Shown here: positions 37,001-49,456 of the stretch, piece by piece
Layout: every line of letters starts with the position of its first letter
How positions within the stretch are numbered: the first letter of the stretch is position 1
Origin: Mytilus trossulus
Lineage: Eukaryota > Mollusca > Bivalvia > Mytilida > Mytilidae
DNA length: 64,000 nt
NCBI RefSeq assembly: GCF_036588685.1
Contig: NC_086374.1
Span: 74,584,457 to 74,648,456, forward strand
Direction: 5' to 3'
Translations under genes and position numbers: made by a program
Notes under the pieces: model-generated
Told to the model about the DNA's origin: nothing
The model's input: the letters and a program-made list of their open reading frames with translations, nothing else
Database searches by the model: none

Positions 37001-40000
37001 AATTATTGAATTACGATGAAATATTATACGTTTTGATCTATATTGTTAGTATTTTTTTCCTATAAACATGAAAGATCAGAAGTCTAATATAATGGTCCTA
37101 TTTGTTAAATGAGGACACAAACAAATCAAATTGCTTCAAACTGATAAACAAAACACTGTGTCAAAAACGGCAGACAGCAAAAAATCACTGAATTAGAAAT
37201 TCTAACTAAGGACATGTTGCTTTGATTACATATGGGATTATTCTTATGTTGGTTCCTTACCAATGTCCAAGGATATGAGAGGATTGAGAGATCGCACACA
37301 TGTTTACCAATGCCATATGTTATATGATCTACATTTAAACACATTAATAGGTTTTATCCGTTATCATTTTATTTAAATGTAAATATATTAATATAAGCAA
37401 CCATTTTAGTGGTTTTAATTCTATATCATAAATAATTTAAATGTCATTTGGTCTTGTGGTACAGACGACGTTTTGCATTCGCGCCGATCTGCATTTCATT
37501 CGCGCCGATTTTTTCTTTCATTTGCGCCGATTTTATTACAGGTAAATTACAGGTAAATATATATAAGTAGGTGTGATACGAGTGTCAATGAGAGAACTCT
37601 CCATCATGGGGCCAAGTCATGTTATTTTTCATTTATCATTATAGACCTCCTCCAATTGCCACTTGTACAAATGTAATAAATTGTCAATCACAACATGTAT
37701 ATAACTGTTGTCCCCTGCTCACCACTGAGAGGTGGAAGAAGGCCTACAAGATACATCTCCAGACTTTTTCCCTTGTTGAACGTATACGTAGTTCTTTAGC
37801 ATCTGTCTTTCGGACATTTACCACATGGTTATGCTCGATTTGTGTTTTAACAATAGAATCCGTGGTAACTCTGGCTTTACACGATTTTATGGAACATTAT
37901 TAAGATATGTAGTTATGTTTCAGAACACTGACCTTCCGATATGTATGGCCCTCGATGAAAGAAAAAAGAATTGACTCCTCGGTCCCTTTCAGTGTGCAAT
38001 ATGTCCATCAATTTACAACGAAGTTCCAGAACAATATGAATCAAAATTAACATGGATGAAAAACAATTATAACCAGATTTTACCAATGGTATAGTACAGA
38101 TCATGTACAAGATTTAACTTACCTGTAAATCTAATTGAGTGCAAATATAAAATCGGCGCAAACGAAAAAATTAAATCGGCGCAAATGAAAGAATGAAAAT
38201 TTTCAAAATCGGCGCAAATGTCATACGCCCGGTACAGCAAATATGATATCAATTTTTAATTTTTTAATTTGTTTTTTTTTGTCTTCAAGTATCATTAAAC
38301 AAACAAATGTTTACTGCTCTATGAAACTTTAAAATGTTATATATTTTTGTTCGAATAACATCTTTGCTATGTGACACTGCATAAGTTCAACTTTGTCTTA
38401 CACAATTGCTTTTATACTTCTAACAACTTAAATTATAAAAATGCTGAAACTACCAAATTTTCACATTTTCATACTATTCTTTGCATAGTAGATAGAATCG
38501 TTTGCCTTATTCAAAAATAAGATTTTTTTGCCATAAGATGTCCTTACTAAATTATAATCCTGGTACCTTTGATAACTATTTACAGTGAAGTTCGAAGATT
38601 GTTATTATTTCAGCAACTTTGAATAAAATACTGATTTTTCCAAATGTTTTAAATTCGCAAAAATGTCATGGTGCATGTGAGTATGACGAACAAATCAATA
38701 TTAGTTAAAGCCGTTAACATTTTCATACAAAAACATACATTTAGACTACAACAATTACAAAAGTGTTCAATTTCTAAAAACACCGCTAACAAATCATTGT
38801 AAAAAATAACATTTTGTATTATTCATAAGCGTAATACGCAGCATCTTTAGTATAACAATATACAAACCTTCGATTTTGATACCACGTTTTGACTTGAGTA
38901 TCTGTTAGATGTAACCTTTGTGCAAGTTCCATTCTATCCTGAACACTCAAATATTTTTGTCGCTCAAAACTCTTTTCAAGAACACGCAGTTGATTGTCTG
39001 AAAACGCAGTTCTTGCCTTTCTTGGTTTCTTTGGCTTGTTTAATACAAATGTTGGAGATTCCGAATTACCTGTTGTAAATAGAAAAGGATCATGTCATTA
39101 TATTCAATGTTAATAATTGATTTTGGAAAGGGTTTTTTTGCATTTTTTGTGGATTCTTATCTTAAGAATGGGACTGTCTTGTTTCCCCTTTTGTGTTTGT
39201 TGTTATGTTTGGGTTTTTTTCATTGTTTTCATTTGATTTGTTAAAAAGTATCTCCTCGAAGATGATGCATGTACACATTGAATTTCGTACAATGTATTAT
39301 ATTATTATTTTTGTACTACTTTTTAATATATATCAGTGTCGGAACATGTAAAAGTATGCATGCTTATCGTGAATCTAATTTTAAACTTGCATCATACTGT
39401 TTAAAAAATGCTACGATTTTTATATACAAAACTTTTGATATCAATGTTGTTTAATTTTGATTTTAAAACATATTGTTCACGATTTATCTATCTTATTTAT
39501 AGTAATTATATTTATATATTCAATATACACAAATACTAAATATAGTTTGGGTTATATTTGTATGATTTTTATAAAAACTGTAAAACTAAAAAAAATAAAA
39601 AAATGTATATTTATTTGATTCGAAATGTGTGTATTTCTGTTCTGTTTGTATAATATTCCAAAAATTGTATCGCTGAATTGAGTAAAATAAACATAAGAAC
39701 TATTACTTAAAATGTATATATATTCGTTTGCGTAGGAATTCAAACTGATCAAGTTTGTTTATTAAAAATGTTTAATATATATTCACCCTTCTCCAGGAAA
39801 TTTTAAAAGACAATGGAAATTTTATATATGTATATACATGGGGGTATTGATCGAAGAAAACACTCATCGAAAAGTTATCGCTTTAAATTGGTATTATTGT
39901 GCCTTTTATAAATTAATCTTTGTAAAACCGGCAAAATGTATCTGTTCAATTTAATAAACCAGACCCATGTAAAACAATGTTTACAAAATGTTTTACATTC

Positions 40001-40969
40001 TCCGATTGGATTTTCCTCGGAGTTAAGTATTTTTGTGATTTTACTTTTTTCCAGTATGATAAAAATAAAAAAAAGCCCTAACAAAAGGCCATGCAAAATG
40101 TTTCCAAATTTTAAAATGTTTTTAATTCATAATAGGTTTCCTGATTTAAATTGACAGGTCATACTGTTCGCAGATAATTACTGTTTAAATAGAGTACAAT
40201 TCATTTTTTAAACGAGAGAAAAATCTCTATATTAATATCACTAAACTGTTAAAGATTTGATAATTAAACATTTCAATATTATCAATGTTAGGGAAAAGCA
40301 TACACAAAATTTGAGTGTATTTTAACAAGATTAAAATACAATTCCTCGTAAATTTATAGATTTATTTATAATTAAGCAAACAATATTTAATTTGTGTATT
40401 AAAATAATCAGTATATTAAAAAAAATAAGCGGTGGAATAGATTTCCAGTTCTATCGCTTTTGGACTTTATGTAATAATCTCGTCAACGTTGCAAACAAGA
40501 CATTAATCTTAGCTGCTTAAACGAACTATTTAAGAGTGAAGATATTGTCACATCGGAGTCAATTAACCCCTGACCTAGCACAAAAAGCAATCAACATACC
40601 TCTCGATCTATCGAATGAACTTCCTACTTCCTCATTACTACTAGAGTTCGAATTCGAATCAGATTCGTAATTTAATTCTTTTGGTAATTCATTGGCATCC
40701 GGTCGTTTAGAAATGTTATCATCTTTACGTAAAATGTCATTAATAAGAAATGATGGTCGCTGCTGTGGAATTTGAGGAACTTGTAGCATGCCATGCGAAC
40801 TAGCGCCACTAGCTAAAGGTCTTTGACTGTTTATGTTACTACGAACCGATGATTTGTTTTCTGAGTCAGGTTTGTCACTAGTTGAATCACACAAGTCCTT
40901 ATAACCAAGTGAAGAATTGCAAGAAGTACTAGCCGTCTCCGAAAGAACTTCTGCTAATGTTGTAGACAT
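34095..40969 (-). CDS. BARHL: BarH-like homeobox transcription factor, three exons, 278 aa
   Basis: Exons on the minus strand are 40969-40600, 39069-38868 and 34359-34095 (TAG at 34097-34095), 837 nt in all. Both introns are GT..AG and phases match. Exon 1 has a Ser-rich N-terminus, an eh1/FIL repressor motif SFLINDIL (residues 73-80) and a Ser/Asn/acidic stretch (100-120). The homeodomain spans 139-198: R5, W48, Y49, Q50, N51 and R53 are present, with helix 3 [16 protein letters not shown]. Tyr49 instead of Phe and the following TAVGLELL extension are diagnostic of the BarH class. The second intron splits the codon for homeodomain R53, so the last seven homeodomain residues lie 4.5 kb away in exon 3. 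The product should act in the nucleus as a Groucho-recruiting repressor in neural/sensory development, by analogy. ATG at 40969 is the first in frame; upstream continuation uses only a non-ATG codon. All key residues are intact. Confidence 0.94.
34549..35492. mobile_element. ~944-bp foldback element with AACGGACG arrays, in BarH-like intron 2
   Basis: The ends AGCCTCGGTCACACCTT and AAGGTGTGACCGAGGCT are perfect inverted repeats. TTA flanks both sides (34546-34548 region and 35493-35495), compatible with the 3-bp TWA duplication of PIF/Harbinger elements. Both halves are packed with short motifs of the type AACGGACG, AAAACGGA and TACCGTATAAAACG on the left and ATCCGTT on the right. The minus-strand frames here are repeat artefacts. 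Confidence 0.8.
35493..36469. other. intron 2 of the BarH-like gene, no feature recognised
   Basis: AT-rich intronic sequence. No conserved-looking block can be singled out by eye. Confidence 0.4.
36470..36810 (-). repeat. dispersed family B, reversed, in BarH-like intron 2
   Basis: CGTGTTTCTCGTTTCTCGTT, GGTTTTCCCGTTTGAATGGT, AGCCAAGGCTCCGTGTTGAA and GGAGAGTTGTCTCATTGGAT are the reverse complement of the 12561-12830 copy. Confidence 0.7.
37455..38237. mobile_element. ~780-bp long-TIR element with iterated TTTGCGCCGAT motif, in BarH-like intron 2
   Basis: The left arm carries three copies of CATT(C/T)GCGCCGAT (37472-37532) and the right arm three copies of ATCGGCGCAAA (38151-38220) in inverted orientation. 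Outer TIRs (GGTACAGACGACG versus CGCCCGGTACAGC) and inner ones (ACAGGTAAAT / CTTACCTGTAAAT) continue the palindrome. The interior 37619-37903 is open for 94 codons with a C/H-containing segment, possibly a scrap of a transposase, but no family is recognised. A family B fragment is at 37563-37615. Confidence 0.75.
38868..39069 (-). CDS. BARHL: exon 2 of the BarH-like gene (homeodomain residues 1-52 and two bases of codon 53)
   Basis: 202 nt bounded by TTTACAACAG acceptor and AG|GTTTGT donor. It encodes residues 124-190 plus two bases of codon 191, from [20 protein letters not shown] up to WYQNR. Confidence 0.93.
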
Positions 40970-42410
40970 AATATATATTTTTTTTATACTAAATTTTGAA
41001 ATTCTATTCAATTATCATGACGAAGACATTAGTTTGATGTGTTAGATTTTCCGTTTCCAAATGAATAAAAGAGAAAAAGATCTCAATATTTTTCTTAAAC
41101 GAATCAGTTAAGAAGATTAATTCAGTTAAGATGTTACATGCAGTTCAAGGGTCACAGGCATTCATATTTTATTTTATTTATTTAGAGTTGATGAAAGTTC
41201 ATACTAATATTATAATATTATTGACATGAAATTGATACCTCCCGTGGCTGTGAAATGATTGTCGTATTATAATGAATCAACCAATCAAATAAGTGTTTTT
41301 AATACAGACATCAAATCGTACCTAATACAGCTGTCAATGGGCGGAACCTATATTTCAGGTATCTAGTAAAGTGATTGGTAAGGTTTTAATACAATTTATA
41401 ATTCATGGTGAATTTTTTACGTAATTTTAAGTAAATTAAGCATATTAGTCACGCTGAACTCTGATTATATCCAATTGATAATAATTTATGGATCAATCTT
41501 CAAGTAATTAAATTTTCGAAAAAAGCCTGGTGTTTCTTCTTTAAACTAAAACAATATATACATATATATTTATATATATACTGTTCTTATGAATATTAAG
41601 TATTGGTATAAAAAAAATAGTACTATATGCATGTAAAACACGAAGATATTGAATATTCCTCCCACCAAAAGAACAAACCTGAAAGATCTTTATTGTTAGT
41701 TTGATTTGAGAAAATAATAGTAATGCTATAGAATTTTTATATTTTGTGCTGTAAATTTCACGAAGCATGAGATTTGTTAAGATCAAGGAAGTAGGGCAGT
41801 ATCCTGGATTGCATAAATTGTTAACCAAACATGAAACAATAAGAAAATGTTTGAGTTTCTTTGTGAAATGAAATAAAGTACATGCTTTTGTAGTAGAAAA
41901 CGTATCTGATTCAAACGGAAAAGAGGTAGAGTCAATTCCCTTTGAATATATTTTAAAAGCGAGCCATTTTTAATTTTAGCAGTCCTCATTTTTTTCTAAA
42001 ATTCATAGTGGCAGCAGTTCATATGAGTTACTTACATGCATGTTTTGATACTTATATGTACATTCATAGATACCTATATATGGTTTAAAACTTCAGTTTT
42101 ATGCAATATTGAGTAAATATTAAGACATTTCTAACAATAAAAAAGTATTTTCAATATTTTCTATCAAATAAAAATTAATGCATTTGTGTTAATAATGTCT
42201 TTTGGTTTAAAATCTAGAAACAAAACGTTTAATCTATGTCTAAAAATAAATATTCAGAAGACAATCTTGGTAATTCATGCAAAATGTTGTTGTAAGGTTA
42301 AAATGTTTGGTTAATCGAAATAACATCAACAAAGTATTAGCCATTGAAAATGAAAAGTTAATTCAAGAAAGTTTATGTATTTTGCAATATTTCTTTTTTT
42401 TATTAAGTAG
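40970..42410. other. upstream region of the BarH-like gene
   Basis: No TATA box in a convincing position and no recognised repeat. The 5' UTR, promoter and any enhancers of the minus-strand gene should lie here, but none can be delimited by eye. Minus-strand frames at 41541-41989 have no family signal. Confidence 0.4.
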
Positions 42411-42858
42411 GTCCGAGACCACAATTGTCGTCCCTTGATTTTCGTAGTTCACGAATATAGTCCCTAGTGTTAACAGTGGGTTACTTGCCATTAATTTTTA
42501 TACCCCTTCGAAATTTATTTTTCCATGTTTAATGCCTCAAATTGTAAGAAGAGGGGTGAAATTACAGTGTAAAAAAATTGGGTCCAGAATTTTAAAGGAA
42601 AGTAGTGATTTGGTCCAGGTGAAAAAGGTTGAAAAATAGCACCTCGGAAGCTGTCAAAAGATTTCAAGACGCCCTAAAGATAAAATTGTCCATATTTTGA
42701 GTTAGAGACGATGAAGTTTTCTATTATTTTGATATAATTTGTCCCAAAAGTAGTACAACGCACTGTAAAAGTTTCATTGAGAAAGCGCAGGTGGGATTTT
42801 TTTAATTTTCATTTATGTTCTACAAGAAATGCACTACGAATTAATTGTGTTCTCGGAC
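42411..42858. mobile_element. ~450-bp MITE with GGTCCGAGA ends
   Basis: The ends GGTCCGAGACCACAATTGTC and AATTAATTGTGTTCTCGGACC are imperfect inverted repeats. The interior has no coding potential. Confidence 0.7.
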
Positions 42859-43469
42859 CAGTATCAATGGTTTTACTTATGTTTTTAATTATCACGTGTA
42901 TCAGTACAAATAATAAATAAAAACAAAAATATCCAATAGATTCAAAAAACATTCTTACTATTATTTCAGAACAAAGATCAAAAACTTAAAAACAAACTGA
43001 CCTTTAATTATTTTTAAATGAAATCACGATAAACAAGCCGAATTTCGGTCACGGGACATACGTTTTCTATGCGCTTGACACATTCAGTGTATTTCCTCCT
43101 TTCGTTTTACTAGTAGCATAGATTCTACTGGTAATGTAGATGGTAATGTAGTACAGTATAGAATCCGGCTAGTAATAGAGAGAGTACTTTAATAGATATT
43201 TGAATTCTGGTTTGTACTGGAGTTTAATTTACTAGTATGTTAATCAAAATTTATATTTCACTTCTAGATATTGGAATTCCAATGTGTACTAGAATGGTAA
43301 TGGATCCCACCGAATTCCAATTAGTACTTCAGCATATCTCTTTCAGATACAAACTAATTAATTGATGGTTATGGATGTCCTTCACTGCAAAACTTAACAA
43401 AATATTTATAAAAATGTCAACTTCATATAAAATATCAATAGTCTGTATCATTTATGCAAAATCTCAAAA

Positions 43470-43720
43470 ATACTGAACTGAATTCCACACGGTAAGTCCT
43501 TAATCAAATGACAAATTCAAATGCTCAAACACTTCAAACGAATGGATAAAAACTGTCATATTCCTGACTTGGTACAAGCACTTTCTTATGTAAACCTGGG
43601 ATTAAAGCTACATGTAGGTAAACCTTTCACTTGTATGACAGTAGAAACAAATTATATTATATTGTCATCGCTAAGTGAACAATCAAACAGACACACTAGG
43701 TAACAATTCACAAATAGGGA
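43470..43720 (+). repeat. dispersed family A copy, end of which is captured by the tandem array
   Basis: ACTGAACTGAATTCCACACG, TGTCATATTCCTGACTTGGT, then TTTCACTTGTATGACAGT. The 3' half of this copy is the first part of each 697-bp tandem unit. Confidence 0.7.
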
Positions 43721-45678
43721 TATGAATCTAAAACATTTCATTTTAACATAGATAGATTAAAATACGAATAATATTTGAAGTATTTAATAACGAAAACAAA
43801 AGTGAACTTGCCTTTCAAATTTTCATTGACTTTATTAAGGTCAAAACATTACATCTTTGTATGTTAATAGTGAAATTTTTAATAAAATAATTAGACAAAG
43901 TTCAGAATTTAAAAGGTAGAAGAATATTAAATCCAAAACGCGACTCAACAATCGAAATGAAGGCAATCATTAAATAACTTAATGAATGATGCGTATCCGT
44001 CAGTTTGGATTTTTACTTTAATTGCTTTGTATTTTTAGAAGATTGGTGAAATAAGAACATCGGTACACTATCTTATCTTGATCTTTTGTTATGCTGTAAC
44101 ATCACTGTCTACGGTTAAGGGTAGGGATGAGCGTTCAAAACAATGTTTAACCCCTCAACATTCGGTATCAACATGTACAAGTCAGAGGCCTATAATTCAG
44201 TGGTTGTCGTAGGTTCATGTCTGTCATATATGTTTTTTCCAAAATTGTTTTGTTATAAATAACTGTTTCCGTTTTTCATGGTTCTTATGTAAACCTGGGG
44301 TTAAAGCTACATGTAGGTAAACCTTTCACTTGTATGACAGTAGAAACAAATTCTATTATATTGTCATCGCTAAGTGAACAATCAAACAGACACACTAGGT
44401 AAAAATTCACAAATAGGGATATGAATCTAAAACATTTCATTTTAACATAGATTAAAATACGAATAATATTTGAAGTATTTAATAACGGAAACAAAAGTGA
44501 ACTTGCCTTTCAAATTTTCACTGACTTTATTAAGGTCAAAACATTACATCTTTGCATGTTAATAGTGAAATTTTTAATCAAATAATTAGACAAAGTTCAG
44601 AATTTAAAAGGTAGAAGAATATTAAATCCAAAACGCGACTCAACAATCGAAATGAAGGCAATCATTACATAACTTAATGAATGATGCGTATCCGTCAGTT
44701 TGGATGTTTACTTTAATTGCTTTGTATTTTTAGAAGATTTGTGAAATAAGAACATCGGTACACTATCTTATCTTGATCTTTTGTTATGCTGTAACATCAC
44801 TGTCTACGGTTAAGGGTAGGGATGAGCGTTCAAAACAATGTTTAACCCCTTCACATTCGGTATCAACATGTACAAGTCAGAAGCCTGTAATTCAGTGGTT
44901 GTCGTAGGTTCATGTCTGTCATATATGTTTTTTCCAAAATTGTTTTGTTATAAATCACGGTTTCCGTTTTTCATGGTTCTTATGTAAACCTGGGGTTAAA
45001 GCTACATGTAGGTAAACCTTTCACTTGTATGACAGTCGAAACAAATTCTATTATATTGTTATCGCTAAGTGAACAATCAAACAGACACACTAGGTAAAAA
45101 TTCACAAATAGGGATATGAATCTAAAACATTTCATTTTAACATAGATAGATTTAAATACGAATAATATTTGAAGTATTTAATAACGAAAACAAAAGTGAA
45201 CTTTCCTTTCAAATTTTCATTGACTTTATTAAGGTCAAAACATTACATCTTTGTATGTTAATAGTGAAATTTTTAATCAAATAATTAGACAAAGTTCAGA
45301 ATTGAAAAGGTAGATAAATATTAAATCCAAAAACGCGACTCAACAATCGAAATGAAGGCAATCATTAAATAACTTAATGAATGATGCGTATCCGTCAGTT
45401 TGGGTGTTTACTTTAATTGCTTTGTATTTTTAGAAGATTGGTGAAATAAGAACATCGGTACACTATCTTATCTTGATCTTTTGTTATGCTGTAACATCAC
45501 TGTCTACGGTTAAGGGTAGGGATGAGCGTTCAAAACAATGTTTAACCCCTTCACATTCGGTATCAACATGTACAAGTCAGAAGCCTGTAATTCAGTGGTT
45601 GTCGTAGGTTCATGTCTGTCATAAATGTTTTTTCCAAAATTGTTTTGTTATAAATAACTGTTTCCGTGTTTCATGGTT
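43587..45678 (+). repeat. tandem triplication of a ~697-bp unit
   Basis: TAAACCTGGG landmarks at 43591, 44290 and 44985 give periods of 699 and 695. The units run to about 44285, 44980 and 45678 and differ by only scattered substitutions and one small indel (TAGATAGATT versus TAGATT). Each unit contains part of family A, a unique AT-rich middle and a family C segment (GGGTAGGGATGAGCGTTCAA, ACATGTACAAGTCAGA). High identity means a young duplication. No gene is inside. Confidence 0.95.
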
Positions 45679-47888
45679 GAATGCCATACGACTGCCTATA
45701 ATTTCTTATATCTACTTCATTTTGCCACTGAAATGTATGCTCATGACTTAGTACAGAAAGATACAGAAGGAAAATACAGAACATGTCAGTGTTAAACATG
45801 TTGAGTGCACACAGACCATTCTTTATAACCTAGGACAGTGAATAAGAAAGAAATATAGAAATCTGTTGAAAGGGTGTTACTCATCATATCGATGCAAATC
45901 ATTAGGTAAAAAAAAGTAACGTGTAAGGTTTTAATACTACATATTGATACAAAAACTCTATATAAAAACTCCCTTAAGTTAATGATATTTAAAAGAGGAA
46001 TTCTCAAGTGAATATAATATCACTTATTAAAGACTTTCTTGCATGTTTCAAGCCCTCATTCCCGTATGCTTTCATAATACCTAAAACGTGTCCTTTTTTC
46101 TTAAATCATTTCTAATGAACTATCGAATAAACTCTGAGCGGCCGTCAACTGCCTTTTAACATTAAGTTTAGTCTTTTATCGTGTTTTAATTTTCCTGATG
46201 TCGACCATGGAGACAATACCCAATCATTCCTGACACGCGGACGTCTATTGACGGATTAACCGTAGCTTTTGTATAGTGTATGTTCAGTATTTTAAGCCCT
46301 ATTATAAAATTCAGTATCATTTAAATATGTCCAATCTGTTGAAATTATTAATTTGAAAACAACAATAACGGCAGTGTATAACATGATTTACAAGAAGTAC
46401 GAATTACGATCTAGGTGATTCGTTAAAGAGTTATCGATATTCGAAACATACTACAATAAAATGTATTATTTTGATAAATAATAACAGTCCGTATTGACCT
46501 TCGCAACATGGCTGGTTAATTTCAGAAACGTACTAAAATGATAAATTAAAAAAATAAGTTATCTCCAACGTGCTTCCTCTTTTCACGTGTTGTCTAATTG
46601 CATATTTCAGTTTCTTATTGTAGTAATATATCTTAATAGCTTATAGTAAAGAGTTTCATCTGACAAAAAACCTACCGTGTTACCCGGTAATATATTACTG
46701 TCATACGTGTTCAATAGACTATTGTCACAAGCAAGTATATTTGCGATAAATGAAACGAATATAACCGTTACAAATCAGAAAAGTTGATTAAGATTTATTA
46801 TGCAATTTATAGACCTAAGACTCTTATCATAGATTAACTTATAACATCGTATCTGAGTACTTAACTGCAAATAACGCTAGAGTAACTGCAAGTTGTTAAT
46901 GTTTCTCTTGTTTTCTGAGTGTTTCGGGGAATGAGCTGATATTTAAAGACCGTTTCTCGTATTTCATCTGGATCAATGGTAATGCCGTTTTAGAAAATAT
47001 TTCAATTATTTTGACTCTGTTAACATGGTAACATCTATGGGAAGTATTAGTAGAATTTAGTGTTAACATGTTCTTAAGCTGTTTCATGCATTCTGATTTA
47101 AACTTTTTTTCGGTTTAGATTATATGTTTTGAAGACCCATTGAACTTGTTTCATAAGATGCAGATTATCATTGTAAGTACATTGAGTTATTCTTATTATC
47201 GAAAAGTATCGACACATGTTTTTATAGATTTACTTTGTGCTGGTCAATTTTTAGTTTTTGGTGTAGTGTTTTTTTTTGGGGAAACTGTCTTTTAATTTTT
47301 GTCATTTTCATTTTGTCATCGTGTTGTCTTGTTTTTTGTTGGTTTCTCCTTTAGTGTGTTCTCATCTATTTTGCATTTATTTCATTTCTCCAATTGTAAA
47401 ACAAAATTTAGATTGAATTCCAACAAAGTTGTTTTATGATTTGTTTCATTTAATCATGATTTGAATCTTGATGCGTCTAATACTATTGCAGGATAAAACA
47501 CATAGATTAATTCTTACATTGTGTAAAAGTCAACTAAAAAAATTTTAAAATATATATCAAATTCCTTTTACACAAAATTCAAACATCTTTTGAATCAGAA
47601 AAAAACTAAACATGTTTTATAATTAATCTGACTAGTTTTACAACATAAACTTCTTGAATATTTATTTCAAATATTTTACCTATCGTTTCTAAATGTGAAA
47701 TGCAATCTTGCCAAAAAAGTTTATTAAAAAAAACCATGCCCAATCATAGCGACATACATTTTCTATTGAATGATTGTTGTAAGTATATACTAAATTCGCT
47801 CTTTCATGTTTTGTTTTAATTATCTATTTGATTTTATAACTGTTTTCGTTTAGTGTTTTTTTTCTAATTGTTTATATGACATTTCCAG
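45679..47888. other. no gene seen
   Basis: AT-rich sequence without recognised exon or repeat. The minus-strand frames at 45792-46007 and 46896-47087 are unsupported. Confidence 0.4.
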
Positions 47889-48003
47889 ACGTAATCCCAT
47901 TAGATGTGATACAGCATCATGGACATGTTAAATCGATGAAATTAAATGATCTGGAAAACAAAATCTTTGATTATGTAAAGATTGGAGATGAACTTAAACC
48001 GTT
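47889..48003 (+). CDS. candidate orphan exon, 37 complete codons
   Basis: The acceptor TTTATATGACATTTCCAG and donor GTATGT at 48004 bound 115 nt open in one frame (phase 2 in, phase 2 out): VIPLDVIQHHGHVKSMKLND then LENKIFDYVKIGDELKP. The composition is balanced and protein-like, unlike neighbouring chance frames. I do not recognise the protein. It could be an exon of a large-intron gene or a fragment of a mobile element. Confidence 0.35.
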
Positions 48004-48074
48004 GTATGTATGATTAATCGTTTATTTTCATCTTTCGAATATGCTAACAGTTTCATGAATTTGTATGATTTCAT

Positions 48075-48235
48075 ATTGGGGCCTTTTGTACGATATCAGT
48101 TTTTCTTATTGTTGAAGACCGGACGGTTGCCTACAATTGATTTTGTCCACTTCATTTTATCTTTGGTGAATAGTTGTTGCATTGGTATTTTTACCATTAT
48201 CTTCTTGTTTTTATTTAGTTCAGACAAATCAGTAT
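48075..48235 (-). repeat. diverged fragment of dispersed family B/C
   Basis: TTGTTGAAGACCGGACGGTTGCCTAC resembles the reversed family segment AGGTCACCGTACGGCCTTCAAC seen at 16980-17000. The remainder is too diverged to delimit. Confidence 0.4.
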
Positions 48236-48299
48236 GTGTTATACAAATACAACTTGTCTTAAGTAAATCTAAATTAACACCAAACTTCTAAATACTTTT

Positions 48300-49456
48300 T
48301 TTACGCGTATGTTAATTTGTAAAGGTCAAAACTGCTCATTTCAATATAGAAATATGACCTTTACAACCTATGTTGGCAGTAAATCATTATATAGAATGGT
48401 GAAAAAAGAGAATCTTGAAGATTTTCACTAATATGTAGCAATTTTAGAAACAATCTGACACACCAGTGTTGAATCTCAGTGAGTCGGGTCAAAGGCTAGA
48501 CCACATACGAAAAAAGCAACATTTTTATTTCAGAGACAAACTATTTCACGTAAAGACCTTTATTTGGTAATCAATATGAACATGTAACTTGTATACTAGC
48601 ATACATGAAGCCGGAAATGCTTATAAGTTTACCCTGGTACTGGTCCATCTTTTAAATCGAAAATATTAAAAGACTACTTAGAATAAAAATACCCCTTTGA
48701 AAATTAACCGCTGTGGGTTGTCAATAAAACTCAGAAACCGTAAGTCATAGACACCTTATATCATCATCAAAGATTATCAATTCGTGTGACCTTTAACATG
48801 ACTGAAGGTCAAATCTTAAATTGGCTTTGACATTTTGACTTTTTATATTGTTAGAAGATAATTCCTTGAACATCGTTTATACACATGAGTACACGAGTGT
48901 CAATCGGATCATATATAAAGTACGTTCGATATACATGGAATGAGCTGTTTGACAAGACTCTTGATCTTACTTCACCTAATAAATGAAACAATTCTTGATG
49001 ATTTTCTTTAGATCTGAAATATGCAGTAATCGATTAAGACAAACATGACAAAAGAATAGTGTACATCATATAAGTCGGTTTATATTATGAACCACGAAGA
49101 CGCCATTTTGTTCATATTTAGACAGACAGTGTTGGCTGTGGTCTCCAGAATTTAACAAAAAGTTCAAGATTGTTAATCCTCTTCTCTAATAATTTTCAAG
49201 ATTAACATGTCGGAAATTCAAGTTTCTTATAGAGATATTTATATTCTCGTTCAAGATATTGAAATAATAATAGGATTGGCGATGGTACTGGTAACAGAAA
49301 TTTTAAATATTTTTTCTTTTCTATTTAGTTTGAATTCCTTATAAACACTATGGAAAATTAGGGAACGAAAATTAGTCAACGAATATTGTTTATATAACTC
49401 AGTTTAGTAAAAAAAAAAGGTAACAGTAAAGAGATAAAATAGTAATTTGTACATAT
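48300..49456. other. no gene seen
   Basis: AT-rich. A short imperfect hairpin GTAAAGGTCA ... TGACCTTTAC is at 48319-48364. Nothing else recognised. Confidence 0.4.

Noticed and set aside
37619-37903. 94-codon frame as an independent gene
   Set aside because: Lies between the arms of an inverted-repeat element with no recognisable domain or splice context; at most a transposase scrap.
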